Source of the DNA: Legionella genomosp. 1
GTDB taxonomy: Bacteria; Pseudomonadota; Gammaproteobacteria; Legionellales; Legionellaceae
NCBI GenBank assembly: GCA_945865355.1
Contig: CAMBDN010000006.1
Coordinates: forward strand, 1 to 25,717
Direction: 5' to 3'
Length of the DNA stretch: 25,717 nucleotides
Part shown: positions 8,514 to 15,217 of the stretch, piece after piece
How the letters are laid out: every line of letters starts with the position of its first letter
Numbering within the stretch: the first letter of the stretch is position 1
Made by a program: the position numbers and the translations under genes
Notes under the pieces: generated by a model
Databases searched by the model: none
What the model saw: only the letters and a program-made list of their open reading frames with translations
Told to the model about the DNA's origin: nothing

Positions 8514-8538
8514 AAAAAAAACCCCACAGAAAGTGGGG
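8514..8538 (-). terminator. Intrinsic terminator of rplM-rpsI
   Basis: On the minus strand CCCCAC, a five-base loop and GTGGGG form a GC-rich stem followed directly by eight T. It begins about 20 bp after the rpsI stop, the expected place to end the ribosomal operon. Confidence 0.9.
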
Positions 8539-8556
8539 CTTGGAATAAAATAATTT

Positions 8557-8988
8557 TTATCGTTTTGAGTACTGTGTAGCACGTCGTGCTTTGTGCAAAC
8601 CAACCTTTTTCCGCTCCACTCGACGTGAGTCACGTGTTAACAACCCACGGGCACGAAGTTTTCTACGGAATGAATCTGGGTTAGGTTCTGCCCCTTCAGC
8701 AAGATCTTGCTCATCGTATTTGACCAACGCACGCGCAATCCCTAAACGAATGGCACCTGCCTGTCCAGAAATTCCGCCACCAACTACAGTTGCGTAAATA
8801 TCGAATTTATTTAGAACTTCCACTGCTTCGAGAGGTTGTCTAATAATCATACTAGCCGTTTCACGACCAAAGTATTCTGCTAAGGCGCGATTGTTAACCT
8901 TTATTTCACCCTTTCCAGGTCGTAAAAAAACTCTTGCAGTTGAACTTTTTCTTCGGCCGGTGCCATAGTATTGCTTCGTTTCAGCCAT
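8557..8988 (-). CDS. rpsI: 30S ribosomal protein S9 (uS9) with a small insertion
   Basis: S9 sits in the head of the 30S subunit, and its C-terminal tail reaches the P-site tRNA. The conserved parts are present: YYGTGRRKSSTARVFLRPG, YFGRETA, GGGISGQAGAIRLGIARAL, and the basic tail RVERKKVGLHKARRATQYSKR with the terminal SKR. At 143 residues it is longer than the usual 130 or so. About 12 extra residues (around 94-106, acidic and proline-rich, DLAEGAEPNPDS) lie between KYDE and the FRRKLRARG helix. A GAGGA Shine-Dalgarno lies in the last codons of rplM, five bases upstream of which the two genes meet. Confidence 0.97.
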   Translation of the reverse strand: MAETKQYYGTGRRKSSTARVFLRPGKGEIKVNNRALAEYFGRETASMIIRQPLEAVEVLNKFDIYATVVGGGISGQAGAIRLGIARALVKYDEQDLAEGAEPNPDSFRRKLRARGLLTRDSRRVERKKVGLHKARRATQYSKR

Positions 8989-8993
8989 AATGC

Positions 8994-9428
8994 TTATTCC
9001 TCAATCTCAAGTTTTTTGGGCTGCTGAGCTTCGTGAGGATGCTCAGATCCAACATAAATCTTCAGCTTACGATACATTTCTCTGCCCAGCGGATTCTTGG
9101 GAAGCATCCCTTTCACCGCGAGCTCAATAATCCGTATTGGATTTTTTTGCTGCATTTTATCGAAAGGAATCGATTTGATACCACCTGGAAAACCAGAGTG
9201 ACTGTGGTATATCTTATTCTTAAACTTACGACCTGTTACAGTCACCTTTTCAGCATTGGTAACAACAATATAATCACCCGTATCTACGTGTTGGGTATAT
9301 TCTGCTTTGTGCTTGCCACGTAAACGGTGAGCAATTTCTGTAGCGAGGCGACCCAATACCTTATCGGTAGCATCAACCACGTACCAATCACGTTTGACTT
9401 CGTGTGCCTTGGCGCTAAATGTTTTCAT
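8994..9428 (-). CDS. rplM: 50S ribosomal protein L13 (uL13)
   Basis: L13 is an early-assembly 50S protein. The sequence matches the family throughout: KRDWYVVDATDKVLGRLATE, RLRGKHKAEYTQHVDTGDY, AVKGMLPKNPLGREMYRKL and the EHPHEAQQPK end. The frame could open at 9461, but the ATG at 9428 (MKTFSAKAHEV) has GGAG eight bases upstream and matches E. coli, giving 144 residues. It forms a two-gene operon with rpsI. Confidence 0.97.
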   Translation of the reverse strand: MKTFSAKAHEVKRDWYVVDATDKVLGRLATEIAHRLRGKHKAEYTQHVDTGDYIVVTNAEKVTVTGRKFKNKIYHSHSGFPGGIKSIPFDKMQQKNPIRIIELAVKGMLPKNPLGREMYRKLKIYVGSEHPHEAQQPKKLEIEE

Positions 9429-9482
9429 TGAACTAACTCCGAACTGCCCTAAAAATAACATTTTGGTAATCTTGGACGGGCG

Positions 9483-9511
9483 ATTTTAACCAAAATGGGA
9501 TTAACCTACAA
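9483..9511 (-). promoter_or_regulatory. Probable promoter of rplM-rpsI
   Basis: On the minus strand TTGTAG (plus 9506-9511) and TAAAAT (plus 9483-9488) are separated by 17 bases and followed by CGCCCG. A GC-rich discriminator of this kind is known from stringently controlled stable-RNA and ribosomal-protein promoters. The leader to rplM would be about 48 nt. Confidence 0.55.
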
Positions 9512-9542
9512 GTAAAATGTACAAATTACCATACTTTTTATG

Positions 9543-9869
9543 TTACTTCGCAATAATATTAGGGATTAATAGTCGAGCTACTGTATTCCCCGCAAGCAAA
9601 TGCGTTGCAATAATTTCATCGAGATCTTCATAAGATGTATAGGTATACCACACACCCTCGGGATAAATAACGATGCAGGGTCCTTCACCGCAGCGCCCCA
9701 AGCAACCGGATCGGCTTACTCTAATTTTTCCTGGGCCATGAAGATCAAACTTCTTAAGCTTCATTTTCAAATAATCGAAAAAAGGCTCACCACCAGTGTT
9801 TGCACAGCATTGTTTACCCGCACTTTTTTGATTAGTACAGATGAAAAGATGTTTTACGTAATGGTTCAA
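9543..9869 (-). CDS. Thioredoxin-like [2Fe-2S] ferredoxin domain protein
   Basis: This is a small protein of the thioredoxin-like [2Fe-2S] ferredoxin family; its partner and substrate are unknown. Six cysteines are visible with this start: C11 (HLFICTNQ), C21, C22, C56, C60 and C65 (SGCLGRCGEGPC). Four of them, probably C11, C21 or C22, C56 and C60, should bind the cluster. VIYPEGVWYTYTS is also typical of the family. Both possible starts are TTG: 9893 overlaps ihfA by 20 bases, while 9869 starts four bases after the ihfA stop and gives the usual short N-terminus, so I prefer 9869 with modest confidence. Close spacing suggests co-transcription with ihfA. Confidence 0.85.
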   Translation of the reverse strand: MNHYVKHLFICTNQKSAGKQCCANTGGEPFFDYLKMKLKKFDLHGPGKIRVSRSGCLGRCGEGPCIVIYPEGVWYTYTSYEDLDEIIATHLLAGNTVARLLIPNIIAK

Positions 9870-9873
9870 TGAA

Positions 9874-10167
9874 CTATTTATCTCTCGTTTCAATTTTTGT
9901 TTTCAATTTAAGACCCGGCTTAAACGTTACCACTCGCCGTGCTGCCACAGGTATTTCTTCACCCGTTTTTGGATTTCTACCAGGACGTTGAAGTTTATCA
10001 CGCAAAGTAAAATTACCAAACCCTGACAATTTTACATGTTGACCACCCTCAAGCGCAAACCTAATTTCTTCAAAGAACTGATCAACCATCTCTTTGGCAT
10101 CAGGTTTTGACAAATCAATTGCATCACATAATGCGTCAGCCATAATAGCTTTACTTAAAGCATTCAT
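9874..10167 (-). CDS. ihfA: Integration host factor subunit alpha
   Basis: IHF-alpha pairs with IHF-beta to bind and sharply bend DNA. Family motifs are KEMVDQFFEEIRFALEGGQ, VKLSGFGNFTLRDK, the beta-arm tip GRNPKTGEEIPV with its intercalating proline, and AARRVVTFKPG. The frame could start at 10197, but the ATG at 10167 has GAGG eight bases upstream and gives a normal 97-residue protein. Position directly after pheT is the E. coli arrangement, so it is probably expressed from the rplT-pheST transcript. Confidence 0.96.
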   Translation of the reverse strand: MNALSKAIMADALCDAIDLSKPDAKEMVDQFFEEIRFALEGGQHVKLSGFGNFTLRDKLQRPGRNPKTGEEIPVAARRVVTFKPGLKLKTKIETRDK

Positions 10168-10199
10168 GAATGGTCCCTCATAAAATACTTGGTGCACAG

Positions 10200-12596
10200 C
10201 TACATTTCATCATCAATGCCGGCACGAAGTGTGATAGCTAATTTATCTTCCAGTGTTTTCAGTATAGCACCGATTATTGTATTGATCTCACCATCCACAA
10301 GTGTCCGATGTTCATCTTGTAAGGTCAAGGCTATTGCTAGACTTTTTTTGCCGGCAGGAATCGTATCTCCGGTATAAACATCAAAAACATCAAAAGCCTT
10401 GAGCCAATTCGTCTTCACAACGTCACGAACAACACGTTCTATCTGTGCAACACTGACATCCTGATTCACCAATAACGACAGATCGCGCCTAATTTGCGGG
10501 TATTTAGAAATCGGCTGATAACAGGGAGGTCTATCATTGATCAACGGCTCTAGTGTTAATTCGAATAAGATGACTTCTTTAGTCAGATCAAGTGCATCAA
10601 CAAGTCGTGGATGCAGCACACCCATCCAGCCCACTTGAGTTTCACCAACCAAAATACGTGCCGATTGACCTGGGTGCAACGCAGGATGTGATGCGTCCAC
10701 AAACCGCACATCACCCACATTAAGCATCGTAAATAACGATTGTAGATCGCCTTTCATATCAAAAAAATCAAAAGACCGCGCCGATTCACTCCAGTTTAAA
10801 TTGCCATGCTCACCCGTTATCAACCCCGCAATGCTTTGCTGTTCTTGTAAAGCTCCCTCATGGATATTAAAGACGACGCCTGCTTCGAAAAATTTAATTG
10901 CGGTTTGTTGGCGGTGCGCATTATAAACCATAGATGCAATCAGCCCCGGCCACATTCCCACTCGCATCTCAGCAAGCTCTGGTGAAATCGGATTTATTAA
11001 TTGCATTGTAGGCGTTTCTGGGTAAAGCTCCTGCTGTAAAGTAGGATCTACAAAACTATAACTGATCGTTTCTGCATATCCGCGACCACTTAAAAACAAG
11101 CTTATCTGGCTTAATAGACGATTGTACGGGTTAATTTTACCTGCTTGCATCGTCGTGACCACTGGAGCCGCTTTGAGATTGTCATAGCCATGGAGACGGA
11201 TAATCTCTTCGACCAGATCGACATCTTGAGAAATGTCAAAACGATGTGCCGGTACATCAACCACCCATTGTTCTTTTTCACAGCGAACGGACATATCCAG
11301 ATTTTTTAATATAACAATCATCTGCTCTTCGGGAACATCCATGCCCGTTAATTTTTTAACTTTCTCAGGATGAAATGAAAGGCTAATCTTCCCAGGCAAC
11401 AAGTCTGATTTCTTAGCAATAGTAACTGGCCCGACCTTACCACCAACAATAGACAGCAACAATTCAGTCGCACGTTCTAATGCTATTATTTGTAGGGTTG
11501 GGTCAACACCCCGCTCAAAGCGTTGTGATGAATCACTGCATAATCCATAACGACGCGCGGCACCAGCAATCACTATTGGGTTAAAGAAAGCACTTTCGAG
11601 GAAGATATCGGTTGTATGTGCCTGCACAGCACTTGCGTCACCACCCATGATCCCAGCTATTGCCATCGGCTTGTTATCATCAGCAATCACCAAAACGTTT
11701 TCAGTTAAAGTAACACTTTTACCATCCAGCAACTCCAACATTTCATCTTTACGACTGAAGCGAACATTGATTTGACCTTCAATCGCTTGTAAATCAAAAG
11801 CATGCATGGGTTGACCCAACTCAAGCATTACATAGTTTGTCACATCAACCACTGGACTTAGTGTACGTAAACCACTACGACGCAGTCGTTCTTTAATCCA
11901 AAGTGGCGTAGCCGCATGTGGATTAATAGCACGAATAATGCGTCCGCAATACTGCGGACAAGCTTCTGGTGCTTGCAAATTGATGGTTAACACTTCATCT
12001 ATAATGGATTGATTGACCACTGCGGAAGGTCTTTGTATGGGCAATTTATTCAGCGCTGCAATTTCGCGTGCAATCCCCAGAACACTAAAGCAATCAGCGC
12101 GATTGGGCGTTAAATCAACATCAAACACATGATCATCTAAATTCAAGTACTTGCGCAAATCAACACCCATTGGTGCATCATCAGCAAGTTCCATAATGCC
12201 ATCCGAATCGTCTTCTAAACCAAGCTCTTCAGCTGAACACAACATACCGTGTGACGGTTGACCACGAATCACTGATTCCTTAATTATCAAACCACCGGGT
12301 AACTTGGCTCCAATCTGTGCCAATGCCACCATTAACCCTGCGCGCACGTTTGCCGCCCCACACACTACATTGAGTAGCACACCTGCCCCATTATCCACCT
12401 CGCATAAAGATAACTTATCTGCTTGCGGGTGTGGATTCGTGCTAACTACTTTGGCAACCACTACTTGATCAAAGACGCCGGCGACGGGATTTAGTGCATC
12501 CACCTCCAATCCGGCCATCGTCAACTGCGCTGCAAGTTGTGGCCCAGTTAATGACGGATTAACCCATTCTCGCAACCACAATTCACTTACTTTCAT
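10200..12596 (-). CDS. pheT: Phenylalanyl-tRNA synthetase beta subunit
   Basis: PheT is the beta chain of the alpha2-beta2 PheRS, carrying tRNA binding and the editing site. The 798-residue protein (E. coli 795) has the EMAP-like tRNA-binding domain (NPHPQADKLSLCEVDNG, about residues 40-150), the B3/B4 editing region, B5 domains, the inactive catalytic-like core and the C-terminal ferredoxin-fold anticodon-binding domain (YPQIRRDLSLLVNQDVSV onward). AGGGA precedes the ATG by about six bases, and the gap to pheS is 20 bp. No frame disruption is seen. Confidence 0.97.
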   Translation of the reverse strand: MKVSELWLREWVNPSLTGPQLAAQLTMAGLEVDALNPVAGVFDQVVVAKVVSTNPHPQADKLSLCEVDNGAGVLLNVVCGAANVRAGLMVALAQIGAKLPGGLIIKESVIRGQPSHGMLCSAEELGLEDDSDGIMELADDAPMGVDLRKYLNLDDHVFDVDLTPNRADCFSVLGIAREIAALNKLPIQRPSAVVNQSIIDEVLTINLQAPEACPQYCGRIIRAINPHAATPLWIKERLRRSGLRTLSPVVDVTNYVMLELGQPMHAFDLQAIEGQINVRFSRKDEMLELLDGKSVTLTENVLVIADDNKPMAIAGIMGGDASAVQAHTTDIFLESAFFNPIVIAGAARRYGLCSDSSQRFERGVDPTLQIIALERATELLLSIVGGKVGPVTIAKKSDLLPGKISLSFHPEKVKKLTGMDVPEEQMIVILKNLDMSVRCEKEQWVVDVPAHRFDISQDVDLVEEIIRLHGYDNLKAAPVVTTMQAGKINPYNRLLSQISLFLSGRGYAETISYSFVDPTLQQELYPETPTMQLINPISPELAEMRVGMWPGLIASMVYNAHRQQTAIKFFEAGVVFNIHEGALQEQQSIAGLITGEHGNLNWSESARSFDFFDMKGDLQSLFTMLNVGDVRFVDASHPALHPGQSARILVGETQVGWMGVLHPRLVDALDLTKEVILFELTLEPLINDRPPCYQPISKYPQIRRDLSLLVNQDVSVAQIERVVRDVVKTNWLKAFDVFDVYTGDTIPAGKKSLAIALTLQDEHRTLVDGEINTIIGAILKTLEDKLAITLRAGIDDEM

Positions 12597-12616
12597 CAGA
12601 ATTCCCTACATATTAT

Positions 12617-13630
12617 TTAAAACTGGTTTAAAAACGTTAAATCGTTCTCGAACAACATCCGCAAGTCATCAACACCGTAGTAGAGCATAGCTAATCTATC
12701 CATACCCATACCAAACGCCCATCCTTGATATTCTTCTGGCGAGATGTTTACTGCTCTAAGTACATTTGGATGAACCATGCCACAACCCAACACCTCTAAC
12801 CAACCGGTGTGCTTGCAAGAGCGACATCCTTTACCAGCGCACTGAGTACACTCAATATCAACTTCCGCAGATGGTTCAGTAAAGGGGAAATAAGAGGCTC
12901 TAAAACGTATAGCTAATTCACGACCAAAAAATTCTGCAAAAAAATCTTGTAATAATCCTTTTAAGCCAGCCAACGTGGCTTGTTTATCGATCAATAATCC
13001 CTCGACTTGATGAAACATTGGCGTATGCGTCATGTCGGAATCACAACGGTAAACCCGACCAGGGGCTATCAAACGGAAAGGAGGCCGACATTGTTCCATG
13101 GTGCGAATTTGCACAGGGGAGGTGTGAGTTCGTAGTAATCGACCATCACCAAAATAAAACGTGTCATGCATGGCTCGCGCCGGATGGTGTGCAGGAATAT
13201 TCAATGCCTCGAAATTATAAAATTCCGTTTCTACTTCTGGTCCATCGATGATATCAAATCCAAGTTGACTGAAATACTGGTTCACTCGCATCCTAACCTG
13301 CGTCACAGGATGCAATGTGCCGGATCGGCGACTTCTACCTGGCAAAGTAACATCTATTTTCTCTGCTACTAATTTCTTCTGCAAAGCATCATCTTTTAAT
13401 TGCAGCATTTTATTTTCAATACAAACACTGATATCTCGTTTGGCTTGATTTACAAGTTGTCCCATTTTGGGTTTATCTTCGGCAGATAAATTAACTAAGT
13501 TCTTAAGAATTTCAGTCAACCGACCCTTTTTGCCTAAATAATCGACACGAATTGCCTCCAAGACACTTGCATTTTGAGCCGTCTCAATTGCAGCAAACGC
13601 TTGTTGTTGAAGAATAGTGATATCTTGCAT
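12617..13630 (-). CDS. pheS: Phenylalanyl-tRNA synthetase alpha subunit
   Basis: PheS is the catalytic class II subunit that charges tRNA-Phe. An N-terminal coiled-coil arm (about residues 1-90) is followed by the catalytic core: motif 1 near LHPVTQVRMRVNQYF, motif 2 (IAPGRVYRCDSDMTHTPMFH) and motif 3 (GMGMDRLAMLYYG). A Cys4 cluster (CTQC, four residues, CRSC) is inserted before GWLEVLGCGMVHP. It is absent from E. coli but present in PheS of various other bacteria, so it is a known variant. The ATG at 13630 is preferred over the TTG at 13660, because the latter lies inside the terminator-like hairpin and would add ten non-family residues. The product is 337 residues. Confidence 0.96.
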   Translation of the reverse strand: MQDITILQQQAFAAIETAQNASVLEAIRVDYLGKKGRLTEILKNLVNLSAEDKPKMGQLVNQAKRDISVCIENKMLQLKDDALQKKLVAEKIDVTLPGRSRRSGTLHPVTQVRMRVNQYFSQLGFDIIDGPEVETEFYNFEALNIPAHHPARAMHDTFYFGDGRLLRTHTSPVQIRTMEQCRPPFRLIAPGRVYRCDSDMTHTPMFHQVEGLLIDKQATLAGLKGLLQDFFAEFFGRELAIRFRASYFPFTEPSAEVDIECTQCAGKGCRSCKHTGWLEVLGCGMVHPNVLRAVNISPEEYQGWAFGMGMDRLAMLYYGVDDLRMLFENDLTFLNQF

Positions 13631-13646
13631 GACATGGCCCACAAGT

Positions 13647-13668
13647 AAAAGGGAGGCCAAAGCCTCCC
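13647..13668 (-). terminator. Intrinsic terminator or attenuator before pheS
   Basis: On the minus strand GGGAGGC, the loop TTTG and GCCTCCC form a seven-base GC-rich stem followed by TTTTACTTG. It ends only about 17 bases before the pheS ATG. It could end the thrS-rplT transcript partially or act as an attenuator for pheST-ihfA. Confidence 0.7.
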
Positions 13669-13681
13669 ATTAATGTATAAC

Positions 13682-13717
13682 CTTATAAAAAGCAGCTGGA
13701 TTTGCCGCTTTTATAAG
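13682..13717 (-). other. Long hairpin between rplT and pheS
   Basis: On the minus strand CTTATAAAAGC pairs with GCTTTTTATAAG (one bulged T), extended by GGC/GCT around a short loop. It starts about 40 bp after the rplT stop and lies just upstream of the terminator-like stem at 13647-13668. Together they could form a two-stage attenuation or processing region. Confidence 0.6.
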
Positions 13718-13756
13718 TTAACTTAGCAACCTACACGGAATAACTGGGTTCATTAG

Positions 13757-14116
13757 TTACTTCGCAAGTGCTGCTTTTGCAAGTTCCGCAACAGCTGCAA
13801 AACCATGTTTATCATGTACAGCCATATCAGCAAGGACTTTACGATCCAACTCGATCTCCGCTTTTTTCAAACCATCGATCAACCGACTATAAGAAAGCCC
13901 ACACTCACGAGCTTGTGCATTAATTCGCACAATCCACAGCGCACGGAACTGACGTTTCTTTTGTCTGCGATCGCGGTAGGCATATTGACCTGCTTTAATA
14001 ACAGCTTGTTTAGCCATTCGGTAGGTCCGACTACGGGCACCGTAATAGCCTTTGGCTTGATCTAAAACTTTTTTGTGACGAGCTTTTGCTGTCACACCAC
14101 GTTTAACTCTTGGCAT
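13757..14116 (-). CDS. rplT: 50S ribosomal protein L20 (bL20)
   Basis: L20 is an essential early 50S assembly protein and, in E. coli, the translational repressor of rpmI-rplT. All family blocks are present: MPRVKRGVTAKARHKKVLDQ, AKGYYGARSRTYRMAKQAV, YRDRRQKKRQFRALWIVRIN and YSRLIDGLKKAEIELDRKVL. The protein has 119 residues, as is usual. GGGGAG lies eight bases before the ATG, in the 14-bp gap after rpmI. Confidence 0.97.
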   Translation of the reverse strand: MPRVKRGVTAKARHKKVLDQAKGYYGARSRTYRMAKQAVIKAGQYAYRDRRQKKRQFRALWIVRINAQARECGLSYSRLIDGLKKAEIELDRKVLADMAVHDKHGFAAVAELAKAALAK

Positions 14117-14130
14117 TATTCATTCTCCCC

Positions 14131-14331
14131 TTAACTACCGTGCAGCATACGCTCAGCCAGACGCGCATCACACTGTTTCAATGTGCCCGAAGCAACGCGC
14201 AATTTGCGTTTTTGCTTTGTCGACTTTTTGGTGAGGATATGATTTCTATAAGCGCCACGACGTTTGATCGCACCACTTGCTGTTTTACGGAAGCGTTTGT
14301 GCGCTCCGCGATGTGTCTTTAACTTTGGCAT
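14131..14331 (-). CDS. rpmI: 50S ribosomal protein L35 (bL35)
   Basis: L35 is a small basic 50S protein. The start MPKLKTHRGAHKRFRKTASG and the middle RNHILTKKSTKQKRKLR are diagnostic. An in-frame start at 14349 exists, but the ATG at 14331 gives the normal 66 residues and has GGAG about ten bases upstream. It lies between infC and rplT as in E. coli and is probably co-translated with rplT. Confidence 0.96.
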   Translation of the reverse strand: MPKLKTHRGAHKRFRKTASGAIKRRGAYRNHILTKKSTKQKRKLRVASGTLKQCDARLAERMLHGS

Positions 14332-14580
14332 AACAAATATACTCCGCATTAAACCACTTGGAACAAGCGCCAGATAATTTTCTATCTATACGAAGCTCGT
14401 CCCTAACGATGTAATTGATTGAGGCGAAGGAACCGCAAACGCAGTGCCTAACTCAAAAAACCTCCTAGCACATGTAACTATCTCAAACATGTACAGAACA
14501 ATTACCCACAGAACCGCTTGAGGAACCCCGCAAGGGCGATTCCTAATCTGTGCGATCCTTAGGAGCTGTCAGTAGCTCCT
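14332..14580 (-). promoter_or_regulatory. Long structured rpmI leader, candidate L20 autoregulatory region
   Basis: The gap of about 247 bp between infC and rpmI has no gene but several hairpins. A perfect seven-base stem lies at 14561-14580 and overlaps the infC stop. An interrupted stem lies at 14522-14543 (GGAA..CCC/GGG..TTCC). A repeated palindrome ACATGT at 14470-14475 and 14487-14492 can pair. None has a T-run, so these are not terminators. In E. coli, L20 represses translation through a structured rpmI leader in the same place; that this region plays that role is inference. Confidence 0.4.
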
Positions 14581-15112
14581 ACTTTTTCTTAGGTGATAAT
14601 ACCATCAGTAACTGACGACCTTCGCGCTTTGGGTGTTGCTCAATCACCGCGAACTCTGCCGTGTCTTGCTGCACCCGCTCTAGTATTTTCATACCAAGGT
14701 CCTGATGTGCCACTTCACGACCACGAAAACGTAGTGTGATTTTGACTTTATCACCATGATTCAGGAAACGTACCAGGTTGCGTAGCTTGACCTGGTAATC
14801 ACCCTCTTCCGTCGTCGGACGGAATTTCAATTCCTTGACTTGAATTTGCTTCTGCTTTTTCTTCGCTTCCGCTTGTTTCTTACTCACTTCAAAGAGAAAT
14901 TTACCATAATCCATTATTCGACACACGGGCGGCTTTGCAGTTGGGGAAATTTCCACAAGGTCAAATCCACCTTCTTCTGCTGCACGCAGCGCCTCACGTG
15001 TCGTAACTACACCAGCCTGGTTGCCATCTACATCAATTAAGCGTACCTCAGGTACATTGATCTGTTCATTGATTCGTGCGCGATCACTGTCACGCTTATT
15101 TGATGCACTAAT
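14579..15112 (-). CDS. infC: Translation initiation factor IF-3, with ATT start codon
   Basis: IF-3 blocks premature subunit joining and checks the start codon and initiator tRNA. The N-domain begins with SASNKRDSDRARINEQINVP; the linker and C-domain carry EISPTAKPPVCRIMDYGKF, KELKFRPTTEEGDYQVK and VKITLRFRGRE. No ATG, GTG or TTG lies in frame upstream of the conserved N-domain, and an in-frame TAG lies at 15116-15118. The codon ATT at 15110-15112 is eight bases after GGAGG, so it must be the start, giving 177 residues (E. coli 180). IF-3 rejects AUU starts, which is the known basis of its autoregulation in E. coli. A truncated ATG-start call at 14956 would lose the N-domain. Confidence 0.95.
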   Translation of the reverse strand: MSASNKRDSDRARINEQINVPEVRLIDVDGNQAGVVTTREALRAAEEGGFDLVEISPTAKPPVCRIMDYGKFLFEVSKKQAEAKKKQKQIQVKELKFRPTTEEGDYQVKLRNLVRFLNHGDKVKITLRFRGREVAHQDLGMKILERVQQDTAEFAVIEQHPKREGRQLLMVLSPKKK

Positions 15113-15217
15113 GGTCTAATCCTCCAGCTGGTTAATTAATTGCGACTGTCAATTTGATTTGTTAATACGTTCAAACATGTTGCATCGTCCTAAAAAAATA
15201 GTTGCATCTCTTGCGAG

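Larger units (their letters stand above)
8161..8556. other. Intergenic region between rpsI and petA
   Basis: This 396-bp stretch has no convincing gene. A frame at 8352-8633 on the minus strand overlaps the rpsI end and has no family features. From right to left the region holds the rpsI terminator (8514-8538), an imperfect hairpin near 8472-8493 (CACCAAA against TTTGGGTG with one bulge), a degenerate interspersed repeat (8314-8410) and the probable petA promoter (8222-8250). Confidence 0.6.

Noticed and set aside
8352..8633. 93-codon minus-strand ORF at the end of rpsI
   Set aside because: It overlaps the rpsI 3' end out of frame and runs through the terminator and a repeat-like segment.
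13715..13756. Possible leader peptide between rplT and pheS (MNPVIPCRLLS)
   Set aside because: It has no phenylalanine codons and no Shine-Dalgarno, so it cannot be a PheM-type attenuator peptide.
14579..14956. infC read from the internal ATG as a 125-residue protein
   Set aside because: This would delete the conserved IF-3 N-domain, which is encoded in frame upstream from the ATT start.
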